The position numbers were made by a program, and so were the translations under genes. Of a stretch of DNA of 64,000 nt, positions 8,718 through 16,595 are shown piece by piece. The DNA comes from Flavobacteriales bacterium UBA6772. Its GTDB lineage: Bacteria > Bacteroidota > Bacteroidia > Flavobacteriales > Flavobacteriaceae. Positions within the stretch are counted from its first letter, which is position 1. Each line of letters opens with the position of its first letter. The stretch spans positions 1-64,000 of the forward strand of contig CAJIYW010000009.1 in NCBI GenBank assembly GCA_905181765.1, read 5' to 3'. The notes beneath the pieces were generated by a model. The model saw nothing but the letters and a program-made list of their open reading frames with translations, searched no databases and was not told where the DNA came from.

Positions 8718-9901
8718 ATGAAATTAGTTTATATTTTTTTTCTATGCATGTGTTTCCAGGTACAAGCGCAAGACTGGGTACAAGTAACTTCTTTACCTAA
8801 TGTTTTTAATGAAACTCATCACTCTTTTGCTTTTAGTTTTGACGACATGGGCTACATTGTCGTGGTAATTCGGATTCCGGAGTACGAGATGATTTTTATC
8901 AGTACAACCCTGCAACCGACTCTTGGACAGAGCTTACCCCTTTTCCCGGCGGAGCTCGTGGTTTTGCGATTGGTGATATTTGGAATGGGAAAGCATACTT
9001 TGGATTTGGAAATGATGGCACATCACGATTAAATGATTTATGGGTGTTTGACCCTTCGAATATGAGTTGGACAGAATTGGCCTCTTGTCCGTGTGCAGAA
9101 AGAGCGCACCCAGCTATGATAGCGCATAACGGAAAAGTATTTGTAGGGTTAGGAAGTAGTTCATCAGGCAATATGAATGATTGGTGGGAGTATGATATTG
9201 CATTAAACACTTGGTCTCAAAAAGATGATTTACCTTCACTATCGAGACATCATCCTTATCAATTTGGAATTGACGATTACGTGTATACGGGCTTCGGACA
9301 TGGGAATGGTATCTTTAATGATTGGTTTCGTTATGACATTGCTGGGGAAACTTGGACTCAAGTAGCAACACTACCAGCAGAAGGTCGAGTGGCGGGGACA
9401 CAATTTTCATATAATGGCTTAGGCTATGTGCTAAGTGGTGACGGAGATAACCACGGTTCAATGAATACAGGAGAATTTTGGGCCTATGACCCTGTAACAG
9501 ACACATGGGATGAATTGCCTCCTCACCCGGAGGGATCTCGTTGGGCTCCTGCTTCTTTCATAATTAATGGAGAGGTTTATATCATAAATGGTACTAGTGT
9601 TTCAGAATATGTAACAGAGATTTATAAATTTGATTTGAATTCGGTTTTATCGACTCATGAATTAACAAATTTAAGTATTAGTATTTATCCAAATCCGGCA
9701 ATAGATATTATCAACATTGATGTTCCAGGAAATCTAAAATACGATGCTAATCTTTACGACTTACAAGGAAGATTAATTATCAGTACAACAAATAAGTCTG
9801 TAATTGAAATTCAAACCTTACCTCTTGGTACTTATCTTATTGAAATCAAAGACCTAGACTCTGGCCAAAAAGTAATTGACAAAATAATAAAAGGAAAATA
9901 A
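8718..9901 (+). CDS. Secreted kelch-type propeller with type IX sorting domain, one frameshift
   Basis: A signal peptide (MKLVYIFFLCMCFQVQAQ) starts at 8718. After GYIVV near 8860 the frame shifts by one base and continues uninterrupted to 9901. The restored protein of about 393 residues has kelch-like repeats (DDFYQYNPATDSWTELTPFP, LNDLWVFDPSNMSWTELASC, NDWWEYDIALNTWSQ, TGEFWAYDPVTDTWDELP). It ends with a type A type IX secretion sorting domain (ISIYPNPAIDIINI ... GTYLIEI ... KIIKGK). It would be exported and attached or released by the type IX system. It fills one cassette: the core is at 8557 and the next attC-like site is 9 bases after the stop. A single-base deletion could be a sequencing error. 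Confidence 0.75.
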
Positions 9902-9909
9902 AATCTCAG

Positions 9910-10050
9910 CCCATAACAATGTATAAAAGCAATAACTAAAATATAACTAGCCTAACGTTTTTTAAGAATAGTTAACTTTATAGACTAAATGAAAGAGAGT
10001 AAAATAAGTTTGCTTTTACCGTTACTTGCTGTTACACAAAATGTTGCAGC
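9910..10050 (+). repeat. attC-like site H (141 nt)
   Basis: R'' CCCATAAC (9910-9917) is the exact reverse complement of GTTATGGG, which opens its own cassette at 8557. The arm TGTATAAAAGCAATAAC faces GTTACTTGCTGTTACACA. The right core ATGTTGCAG has GTT at 10043-10045. The interior is unrelated to sites D, G and J. Confidence 0.7.
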
Positions 10051-10149
10051 CAAAAATTAAAAACCCGGTATATAAAAAATAGGTTTTTAATCTTTCTAGA
10101 AGTAATATCTCTTCTCACTTGCTCGATAATTTTAATTAAAAGGGAGCTT

Positions 10150-10180
10150 AAGATTGACATTATTAATGTCAATCTTTTTT
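10150..10180 (+). terminator. Strong hairpin terminator inside a gene-less cassette
   Basis: Arms AAGATTGACATTA and TAATGTCAATCTT (13 bp, 1-nt centre) are followed by a run of T. It lies in the roughly 190-bp stretch between sites H and I (10051-10231), where I see no convincing gene on either strand. The stretch behaves like a cassette without an ORF that carries a terminator. Confidence 0.65.
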
Positions 10181-10231
10181 CCGGTATTATTTTCTCTACA
10201 CATAGATTATTGAAAATCCGTAATAAATGAC

Positions 10232-10360
10232 GTGGCATAACACGGTATATAAAAAATAGCAGTTAAGTACAAAGTTTATACTCTTCTAATATCTTTATTA
10301 ATAAACTGAAAAGTACTGGCCTTTTTATTCTGCTACTTTACATAGACGTAAGCTTTAGCA
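10232..10360 (+). repeat. attC-like site I (degenerate core)
   Basis: It starts GTGGCATAACACGGTATATA with an AAAAAATAGCAG arm facing CTGCTACTTTACATAGACG. The expected GTT core on the right reads GTA (10348-10350), followed by AGCTTTAGCAGTA. The R'' box does not match the start of the gene-less unit at 10043. This site looks partly decayed. Confidence 0.55.
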
Positions 10361-10370
10361 GTAATATGTC

Positions 10371-10577
10371 CTAATTCCAATCGGACTCTTCTAAAGTAAA
10401 AATCTGACTTACTTCAACTTCAAAAATTTGAGCTAATCTCAAAGACAAAACTGTTGATGGAACATATTTCCCCAATTCCATAGCATTAATTGTTTGTCTA
10501 CTAACTTTTGCTAGTATAGCTAAATCAGCTTGCGTAATATTTTTTTTTGCTCTCTCGACTTTAATGCTATTCTTCAT
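10371..10577 (-). CDS. Small XRE-family helix-turn-helix regulator
   Basis: A 68-residue protein made of one Cro/C1-type helix-turn-helix: QADLAILAKVSRQTINAMEL is the core, followed by VPSTVLSLRLAQIFEVEVSQIF. This YozG/YgzD-like class of short regulators is normally encoded next to a small membrane protein, as here. Its start overlaps the end of the upstream membrane gene by 11 bases, so the two are translationally coupled. The pair is transcribed leftwards, against the cassette direction, so it must carry its own promoter. It probably autoregulates the pair. Confidence 0.85.
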   Translation of the reverse strand: MKNSIKVERAKKNITQADLAILAKVSRQTINAMELGKYVPSTVLSLRLAQIFEVEVSQIFTLEESDWN

Positions 10578-11043
10578 AATGAGCGATTTTTTTAAGTTTA
10601 GAAATTTGCCAATTAAATCGAATAATAAAAAACAATAAAATTGTAAACATGTTAAATATCATAACCCATAAAAAAGCCAAATCGAATATCAATACAAATG
10701 ATATTAAAAGAACAGCGTAATTGAAATAAACAGCCCAAACCAAGCTTTCTAACCTAATTTTTGAAATATATTCATCTTCTGACTCTTCTTTAGAAAAAGC
10801 AACTAATAATGAGCTAAATAATATTAGAGCGCCTAAAATTTCATTTAAAATATTATTATTTACAATTCCGAAGAAATGTTTATCCCCCAAAAGCTCTTCA
10901 ATAAAAATAGCAGGGACATTAAAATCCAAAGAATTAGGTTCAAAGTCTAAATAAAGAGTTATCAAACCAATGATTGCAGATGGAATGAGAATTAACCAAC
11001 CAACTTTCTTGTACTTGTTAGGAAACAGATAATTTAATTTCAT
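10567..11043 (-). CDS. Four-helix membrane protein coupled to XRE regulator
   Basis: About 158 residues starting at MKLNYLFPNKYKKVGW. Hydrophobic segments lie near residues 14-30 (LILIPSAIIGLITLYL), 68-83, 104-122 and 125-143. A conserved-looking acidic loop (EESEDEYISKIRLESL) follows the second segment. The longer frame from 11097 adds 18 residues that read back toward the attC-like site and is not favoured. I recognise no named domain, but membrane protein/XRE pairs of this shape are frequent in Bacteroidetes and of unknown function. It is a reverse-oriented cassette cargo. Confidence 0.7.
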   Translation of the reverse strand: MKLNYLFPNKYKKVGWLILIPSAIIGLITLYLDFEPNSLDFNVPAIFIEELLGDKHFFGIVNNNILNEILGALILFSSLLVAFSKEESEDEYISKIRLESLVWAVYFNYAVLLISFVLIFDLAFLWVMIFNMFTILLFFIIRFNWQISKLKKIAHYEE

Positions 11044-11126
11044 AGTTAAAAATATTAAAGTTTTAACAAATGTAAAGCAAATAATACTAAATGACAAATA
11101 AACTTTACTTAAGGTAAAACAAATAC

Positions 11127-11263
11127 TACTGCAAACACCTTATATAATTTATTGCAAGTTCTAGCCTAACTACAAAAACCCTCGCAGAGTTTCTATGTTG
11201 GTTTTGTATTTACTAAATTAGTTGCTTAAAAAACGCAACAAAACATACGCAAAGAAGTTCACT
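11127..11263 (+). repeat. attC-like site J, last of the array
   Basis: R'' TACTGCAAAC (11127-11136) shares the six bases TACTGC as reverse complement of GCAGTA at the degenerate start of its own cassette (10358-10363). The interior is closely similar to sites D and G. The right end CATACGCAAAGAAGTTCAC has GTT at 11257-11259 but is weaker than in the others. No further site follows, so this marks the right edge of the array. Confidence 0.65.
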
Positions 11264-11284
11264 ATCGTTTAAAACAACTCCTAA

Positions 11285-12022
11285 ATGAATAAAAAAATTA
11301 AATTATTGCTGATAGGAATTTCTCTATTAACTTTCAATGCTTGCGATAAAGATGATGATGCTAGTCCAGAACTACAAAACACTTCAATAAACAAAATACT
11401 AGCTTTAGGAGCATCAAGAGTTGAAGGGGCAAGACCTATATTTGAAAGCTATAGATATGAACTTTGGAAAGACTTAAAAGAAAATAATTGGACTTTTGAT
11501 TTTATTGGAACTCAAACTGACGCATCTTCTTATCCAACATTTAGTAATATGAATTTTGATGTAGACCACGAAGGTAGAAGTGGCTGGACTTCGGGTCAAA
11601 TACTAGATGGTCTTAATGATTGGTTAAATCAAACAGGCGCTGCTGATATTGTTTTATTAAGTTCGCCGGGTGGAAATGATGGGCTTCAGGGATTACCCTA
11701 TTCACAAGCAGTATCTAACATCAATTCCATAATTGATATTCTTCAAGACAACAATCCAAACGTCACAATTATCCTTGAGCAGATGGCTCCAGGTCGAACT
11801 GATATAATGTCTACTGAATTGACAGGTTTTTTTACACAAATGCAGCAAGAAGTTTTAAATATTGTAGCAAATAAAACAACAGCTACATCACCAGTAATAG
11901 CGGTAGATATGTTTACAGGGTTTAATGATGGTTTACTAGCTGATGCTGTACATTACAATGAAGCAGGTGCAGAATTTATTGCGAACAGATACTATAATGT
12001 TCTTGCAAATTTGTTGGAATAA
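11285..12022 (+). CDS. SGNH/GDSL-hydrolase lipoprotein
   Basis: A 245-residue lipoprotein: signal LLIGISLLTFNAC with Cys20 as anchor and an acidic linker (DKDDDASPE). The SGNH hydrolase domain shows block I as LALGASRVEG, with the Ser of GAS as the expected nucleophile. HEGRSGWTSG contributes the oxyanion Gly, block III is GGND, and block V is DAVHYNEAG (Asp-x-x-His). Such enzymes are esterases or acetyl-esterases acting on sugars or lipids; the substrate cannot be inferred. It lies directly after the last attC-like site and is followed by a terminator, not by another attC. It may be the last cassette (its attC lost) or the first fixed gene. Confidence 0.82.
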   Translation: MNKKIKLLLIGISLLTFNACDKDDDASPELQNTSINKILALGASRVEGARPIFESYRYELWKDLKENNWTFDFIGTQTDASSYPTFSNMNFDVDHEGRSGWTSGQILDGLNDWLNQTGAADIVLLSSPGGNDGLQGLPYSQAVSNINSIIDILQDNNPNVTIILEQMAPGRTDIMSTELTGFFTQMQQEVLNIVANKTTATSPVIAVDMFTGFNDGLLADAVHYNEAGAEFIANRYYNVLANLLE

Positions 12023-12029
12023 GAAAAAC

Positions 12030-12063
12030 AAAATGGTTAGTAACTGAAACCAACCATTTTTAT
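12030..12063 (+). terminator. Rho-independent terminator after the SGNH gene
   Basis: Arms AAAATGGTT and AACCATTTT with an 11-13 nt loop, followed by TTTAT. It lies 8 bases after the SGNH stop codon. Confidence 0.7.
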
Positions 12064-12087
12064 GATTTAAATAGGAGTACTTAATTA

Positions 12088-12336
12088 CTAAGCCAAAGCA
12101 TTTTGCGGTGCCCAACTAGAACATAACATATTTGAAGCTGCTTTTTGAGGGTTTGCACAAGATGATTTTTCGTATCTAGCGCAAGTTCCACAATTTGGAT
12201 CATTTTTTAAGATTGCCTTCATTTCAAAGCTATCGCAAGTATAACTAGTATCGACACTTACACCATGAACTTTACATCTATTATTAGATGTTAAACTTTC
12301 ACAATTCACACAACTGTTTCCTATTCTTATAGACAT
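12088..12336 (-). CDS. Small cysteine-rich protein, unknown function
   Basis: Eighty-two residues with ten cysteines in a regular layout: SCVNCESL, RCKVHG, YTCDSF, NCGTCARYE, SCANP and MLCSSW. The two C-x-x-C pairs and paired downstream Cys/His suggest two small zinc- or Fe-S-binding knuckles. There is no signal peptide. Proteins of this type occur in marine Flavobacteria as uncharacterised short proteins; I cannot assign a function. It is convergent with the SGNH gene and separated from it by that gene's terminator. Confidence 0.65.
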   Translation of the reverse strand: MSIRIGNSCVNCESLTSNNRCKVHGVSVDTSYTCDSFEMKAILKNDPNCGTCARYEKSSCANPQKAASNMLCSSWAPQNALA

Positions 12337-12640
12337 AATTTTGTTTTTTTTATTAATATTACTTAAATATAAATAATATAGTCTTTAGAACAATTACAAA
12401 TAACTGATTATAAGCTGTTTGTATTTAGACTGTTTTAAAATAGTCCCAAATACTGAAACGTAAATATTTAATTATTAAAAAGTTACAGTCAAAATAATTT
12501 ATATTTTAAGTAGACTTGTAATTTTCGGATATTTGCCAAACATCGACCTTCTTAATCATTTTAATTTTACTAATATAAATTTAAAAAAGAAAAGGGAGAA
12601 TTCCCATTATTAAAGTAAGCACCCTTTCAATTATCTAACG
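12337..12640. other. AT-rich intergenic stretch, nothing recognised
   Basis: About 300 bases between the Cys-rich gene and a short secreted ORF. I found no ORF, hairpin, TAnnTTTG box or repeat that I can support. It presumably holds the promoter of the leftward Cys-rich gene. Confidence 0.4.
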
Positions 12641-12799
12641 ATGCCTTACGCTCTCTTTTTATTCATTTGGTTGTTCTTGGCAAATCCCACTCTTAAAGCC
12701 CAAATACCAATAGAAATTATGGTTGGTGATGCGAAAGTTTCTCAGGACTCCTTTTTCTTCAAAGACCTCACAACCTTTAAACTTTGCTTTAGCACTTAA
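12641..12799 (+). CDS. Short ORF with signal peptide, possibly a gene remnant
   Basis: Fifty-two residues: MPYALFLFIWLFLANPTLKA is a clear signal peptide, followed by QIPIEIMVGDAKVSQDSFFF and an early stop. The beginning of the mature part (AQIPIE..VGD.K.....FF) looks like the start of a longer flavobacterial exported protein, so this may be an N-terminal remnant cut off by rearrangement. Alternatively it is a genuine secreted peptide. It is too short for a firm family call. Confidence 0.35.
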   Translation: MPYALFLFIWLFLANPTLKAQIPIEIMVGDAKVSQDSFFFKDLTTFKLCFST

Positions 12800-12841
12800 A
12801 ACCCAAAACAAACCTCACACAAAAACACTGTTAAAAAAAAC

Positions 12842-12873
12842 AAAAAGCGCAAATTTAAAATTTGCGCTTTTTT
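12842..12873. terminator. Bidirectional terminator between the short ORF and thiL
   Basis: A perfect 15-bp stem (AAAAAGCGCAAATTT and its complement) around a single base, flanked by A-run and T-run. It can serve thiL on the minus strand and anything arriving from the left. Confidence 0.8.
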
Positions 12874-12893
12874 ATAACTTCGTTTGTATCTTT

Positions 12894-13943
12894 TTATGCT
12901 TCCTTCACCGAGTTCCAACCTTGTGCTTTCAGTTCAATTTCTTGACTGGCTCTAGTAACTAAATTCAACCCTTGGTTTTCTGCAGTAATATGACCAATAA
13001 TAGAAAAATTAGGATTTCCTTTAATGGCCTCAAAATCTGCAATTGGTACTGTAAATAACAGTTCATAATCTTCGCCACCACTTAAAGCAACCATCGTAGA
13101 ATCTAAATTAAATTCTTCACAAGCAGAAATTACCTGAGGGTCTAATGGTAATTTTTCTTCATAAATTTTACACCCTACTTTAGATTGAGAGCAAATGTGC
13201 ATAATTTCTGAAGAAAGTCCGTCAGAAATATCAATCATAGCTGTTGGTTTTATTGCCAATTCTTTTAAGAATCCTGCAACATCTCTTCTTGCTTCTGGCT
13301 TTAATTGTCTTTCAATTAAATACGTGTAGCTGTCTAAATCTGGTTGATTGTTTGGATCTACATTAAAAACTTGTTTCTCTCTTTCTAAAACTTGCAGCCC
13401 TAAATAAGCGGCACCTAAATCTCCAGAAACCACAATTAAATCGGTTTCTTTTGCGCCACTTCTAAGCACAATGTCTTCCTTTTCTACTTTACCAATTGCG
13501 GTAACAGAAATTAAAATTCCTTTAGTAGAAGAGGTGGTGTCTCCGCCAACTAAATCTACTTTATACGTTTCACATGCTAATTGAATTCCAGAATACAATT
13601 CTTCAATTGCTTCTAAAGGAAACCTGTTAGAAACGGCAATTGAAACTGTAATTTGCTCTGCAGTACCATTCATTGCATACACATCAGATAAATTTACCAT
13701 TACAGCTTTATAACCTAAATGTTTTAAAGGCATGTAACTTAAATCGAAATGAACCCCTTCTATTAGTAAGTCTGTAGTTACTAAAGTTTGTTTTTTAGAG
13801 GCATCTAAAACAGCGGCATCGTCTCCAATTCCAGTAACTGTAGATGCATTTTCAATCGTAAAATATTTTGTAATATGGTTTATTAAACCGAACTCTCCTA
13901 GATCAGCTAATGACGTTTTTTGGGTGTTTTTATCTTCTAACAT
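12894..13943 (-). CDS. thiL: Thiamine-monophosphate kinase
   Basis: A 349-residue ThiL of normal length. It phosphorylates thiamine monophosphate to thiamine pyrophosphate, the last step of vitamin B1 cofactor synthesis. Signature motifs are all present: GIGDDAAVL (38-46), TTDLLIEGVHFD, LVGGDTTSS, the second Asp cluster MIDISDGLSSE and SGGEDYELLF near the C-terminus. It is a cytoplasmic, Mg-ATP-dependent AIRS/PurM-fold enzyme. It stands alone, convergent with nothing on its right and ending at a strong terminator. A TAnnTTTG box lies only 4 bases upstream of the ATG on its strand. Confidence 0.95.
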   Translation of the reverse strand: MLEDKNTQKTSLADLGEFGLINHITKYFTIENASTVTGIGDDAAVLDASKKQTLVTTDLLIEGVHFDLSYMPLKHLGYKAVMVNLSDVYAMNGTAEQITVSIAVSNRFPLEAIEELYSGIQLACETYKVDLVGGDTTSSTKGILISVTAIGKVEKEDIVLRSGAKETDLIVVSGDLGAAYLGLQVLEREKQVFNVDPNNQPDLDSYTYLIERQLKPEARRDVAGFLKELAIKPTAMIDISDGLSSEIMHICSQSKVGCKIYEEKLPLDPQVISACEEFNLDSTMVALSGGEDYELLFTVPIADFEAIKGNPNFSIIGHITAENQGLNLVTRASQEIELKAQGWNSVKEA

Positions 13944-13947
13944 ACCG

Positions 13948-13955
13948 CAAAGGTA
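13948..13955 (-). promoter_or_regulatory. Bacteroidetes -7 box (TACCTTTG) of thiL
   Basis: TACCTTTG on the minus strand matches TAnnTTTG exactly. It is 4 bases from the ATG, so the messenger would be nearly leaderless. I see no clear -33 TTG. Confidence 0.5.
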
Positions 13956-14045
13956 GGTAGAATCTAAAAAAGGACAGAACTACTTTAACACCTATATTTA
14001 AATTATTGATATTTAATATGTTATTTTTGAACAAACTTATTAAAA

Positions 14046-15263
14046 ATGTTGAAAAAAGTCATTTTACTTTGCTTTTGTACAATTATTCTTGGTTGTAATA
14101 ACAAAGATGGTTTATATGTAAACTCTCCAGTAAATTACGTCCCTATTGCTGTTTGTGAAAATGGCTTTGCAGGAGAATATCCTTGTAATGACTATAATTT
14201 ACTAAGCCATTTTAATTTAGATGAATTGGCAGGTTCTGGCACTGAAGGTAATGATTCTTGGGGTTGGACAGATCCAGAAACTAATAAAGAATACGCTTTA
14301 ATGGGCACCAATAAAGGGATTGTATTTATTGATATTACAGATCCTTCAAACCACTTATTTTAGGTATTCTAAAAACAGCAACTGTAAATAGTGCTTGGAG
14401 AGATGTAAAAGTGTACGATTCTCATGCATTTATTGTAAGTGAAGCTGCAAGCCATGGAATGCAAGTTTTTGATTTAAAACGCTTAAGAAATGTTTTAAAT
14501 CCTCCAGAAACTTTTTTGTCAGACACTCATTTTACTGAATTTGGGAGAGCTCATAATATTGTAATTAATGAAGATAGTGGCTATGCATATATTGTTGGGC
14601 GCAGAAGCTCTATCTATGGTGGTGGCCCAATATTTGTAAATATTCAAGATCCTTTAAATCCTATTATTGAAGGGGGGTTTGCTGCTGGCGGATATTCACA
14701 TGATGCCCAAGTTATTACTTATAACTGGACCAGATACAGATTATACAGATAAAGAAATTCTTATAGGAAGTAATGAAAATGAAATTGTAATTGCAGATGT
14801 TACAGACAAAACAAACCCCTTAGTAATTTCTACCATAAGCTACGCAAATGTAAAATATGCGCATCAGGGGTGGTTTACAGAAGATTTAAAATATTTTATT
14901 TTAGGGGATGAACTCGATGAATTACGTCTAGGGAATAAGACAAGATCTATTATTTTCGACTTTACCGATTTGGATAATCCTGTATATCATTTTGATTACC
15001 TCGGAACTACAAATGCCATTGATCATAATGGGTACGTAAAAGATAATATTTATTATCAAGCAAACTATACAGCTGGTGTGAGAATGATTGATGTATCAAC
15101 CGTTGCAAACAAAGTGTTTTCAGAAGTTGGTTATTTTGATACGTACCCAGCAAATAATAATACAGACTTTAATGGCGTTTGGAACGTATATCCTTATTTT
15201 CCTAGCGGAAACATTATTATAAGCGATATTGATAATGGTTTTTTTGTGATTAGAAAAAAGTAA
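14046..15263 (+). CDS. LVIVD-repeat / choice-of-anchor B lipoprotein, two frameshifts
   Basis: A lipoprotein signal (VILLCFCTIILGC) starts the first frame. Continuity of the family pattern shows that the frame shifts near 14360 (TTATTTTA run) and again near 14728, ending at 15263. The restored protein of about 405 residues contains LVIVD-type propeller repeats (MGTNKGIVFIDITDPSNH, AHNIVINEDSGYAYIVGRR, YAHQGWFTEDLKYFILGDE, DHNGYVKDNIYYQANY). That pattern is the choice-of-anchor B family, seen mostly in marine bacteria. It is the first gene of a four-gene lipoprotein operon with MbnP- and MbnH-like genes. Two one-base indels in an otherwise intact gene may well be sequencing errors. Confidence 0.75.
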
Positions 15264-15276
15264 TTCTTAGATACAA

Positions 15277-16595
15277 ATGAAAAAATACTCCCTAATACTC
15301 ATCTTGTTTTTTTTATGTAATTGCTCAAAAAAAGATGTATTTGAGATTCCTGAAATTGATACTAATGTATATTTTATAGAAACTATTGGAGGTTCTAAAA
15401 ATGACGCTTTTAATGCTATTACAAAAACAATAGATGGTGGTTATATAGCTGCAGGCTATACACAAAGCAACGATGGAGATATTATTTCAAAAGCAAATAT
15501 CTCTTTTGATTTTTTAGTCTCAAAGTTTTCCTCGGAAAACATCTTAGAATGGCAAAAACATTTTGGGGGTTCAAAAGATGACAAAGCTCTAGATATTATT
15601 CAAACTTTAGGAGGTGACTTTATCATTTTAGGGTCTTCTGAAAGTTCAGATTTAGATGTTTCTGAAAATGCAGGTTCTAAAGACTTTTGGTTGGTAAAGC
15701 TCTCAAATAACGGAATATTACTTTGGGAAAAATCTTTCGGATTTTTAGGTGAAGATTATGGTACAACGCTCTTAGAAACTAAAGATGGTGGTTTTCTTAT
15801 TACTGGTGTTTTAGATGTTTCTGCATCCAACGGACAAGGAAATGCAAAATCTACTGCAACAAAGCATGCAGGTGGAGATTATTGGGTTTTAAAAACAAAC
15901 AACTTAGGTGCTTTAGAATGGAGTAGATATTTTGGAGGCTCTTTTACAGAAATCCCGCTAGGAATTGTAGAAACTGATAACCATAATTATATAATTGTAG
16001 GCTCCTCTGATAGTAACGATTTTAATATTTCAAATAATAAAGGATCCTATGATTTTTGGATGACTAAAATAGCAACTGATGGAAGTCTTCTTTTAGAAAA
16101 AACATTTGGCGGTTCTGAAATTGACGAAGCCTCTGCAATTATAGCTGCAAATGATGGAAACTTTATAATTGTTGGTAACACTAGAAGTGCAGATAAAGAC
16201 GTTTCTAAAAATAATGGCGCAGCAGATATTTGGATACTGAAGGTTTCTACAGAAGGAAATCTTATTTGGGAAAAAACAATTGGAGGATCTAGTTTTGAAG
16301 TAGCAAAAGCAATTTATAAAACACAAGATAATGGATTTTTAATTGCAGGAAGTTCTAGAAGCTTAGACAACGGTTTTCAAAACAAAGGTCAAAATGATGC
16401 CTTATTTTAAAAATTGACGAAAACGGAAACCTTTTATGGCAAAAAACATTTGGGGGCTCGGAAATAGACTTTTTATATGATGTTGTAGAACTAAATAACA
16501 AATCGATTATTGCCGTTGGTGAAAGTAGTAGTTCGGATCAAGATATTCCTGAAAACAAAGGATTTACAGACGCATTAGTCATTCAAATAAAATGA
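15277..16595 (+). CDS. Repeat beta-propeller lipoprotein, frameshifted near its end
   Basis: Signal LILILFFLCNC with Cys16 as lipid anchor, then about seven repeats of 50-55 residues of the form DGGFIIxGxTxSxDxDVSxNxG..DxWxxKxxxxGxxxWEKTFGGS. These repeats form a predicted beta-propeller found widely in Bacteroidetes. The first frame stops at 16410 after NDALF, but the repeat pattern resumes in another frame (LKIDENGNLLWQKTFGGSEI) and ends at TGA 16593-16595. That stop overlaps the ATG of the next gene by 4 bases (ATGA), which supports the frameshift reading. One base is missing in a TTATTTTA run near 16405. Function unknown; outer-membrane scaffold or partner of the peroxidase pair is a guess. 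Confidence 0.7.

Noticed and set aside
10032..10238. 68-codon frame on the minus strand
   Set aside because: It consists of the site H end, the terminator hairpin and AT-rich DNA; no protein-like pattern is visible.
2531..11263. A CRISPR array or simple direct repeats
   Set aside because: The repeats are 64-199 nt, differ in their interiors, are spaced by whole genes, and share only palindromic ends. That is not a CRISPR layout.
2531..11263. A family of MITEs or REP elements rather than attC sites
   Set aside because: Considered seriously. Rejected as first choice because interiors are unrelated between several sites and because the end boxes match within cassettes but differ between them, which dispersed elements would not show.
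12723..12962. 79-codon frame on the plus strand
   Set aside because: It runs through a strong terminator into the opposite strand of thiL.
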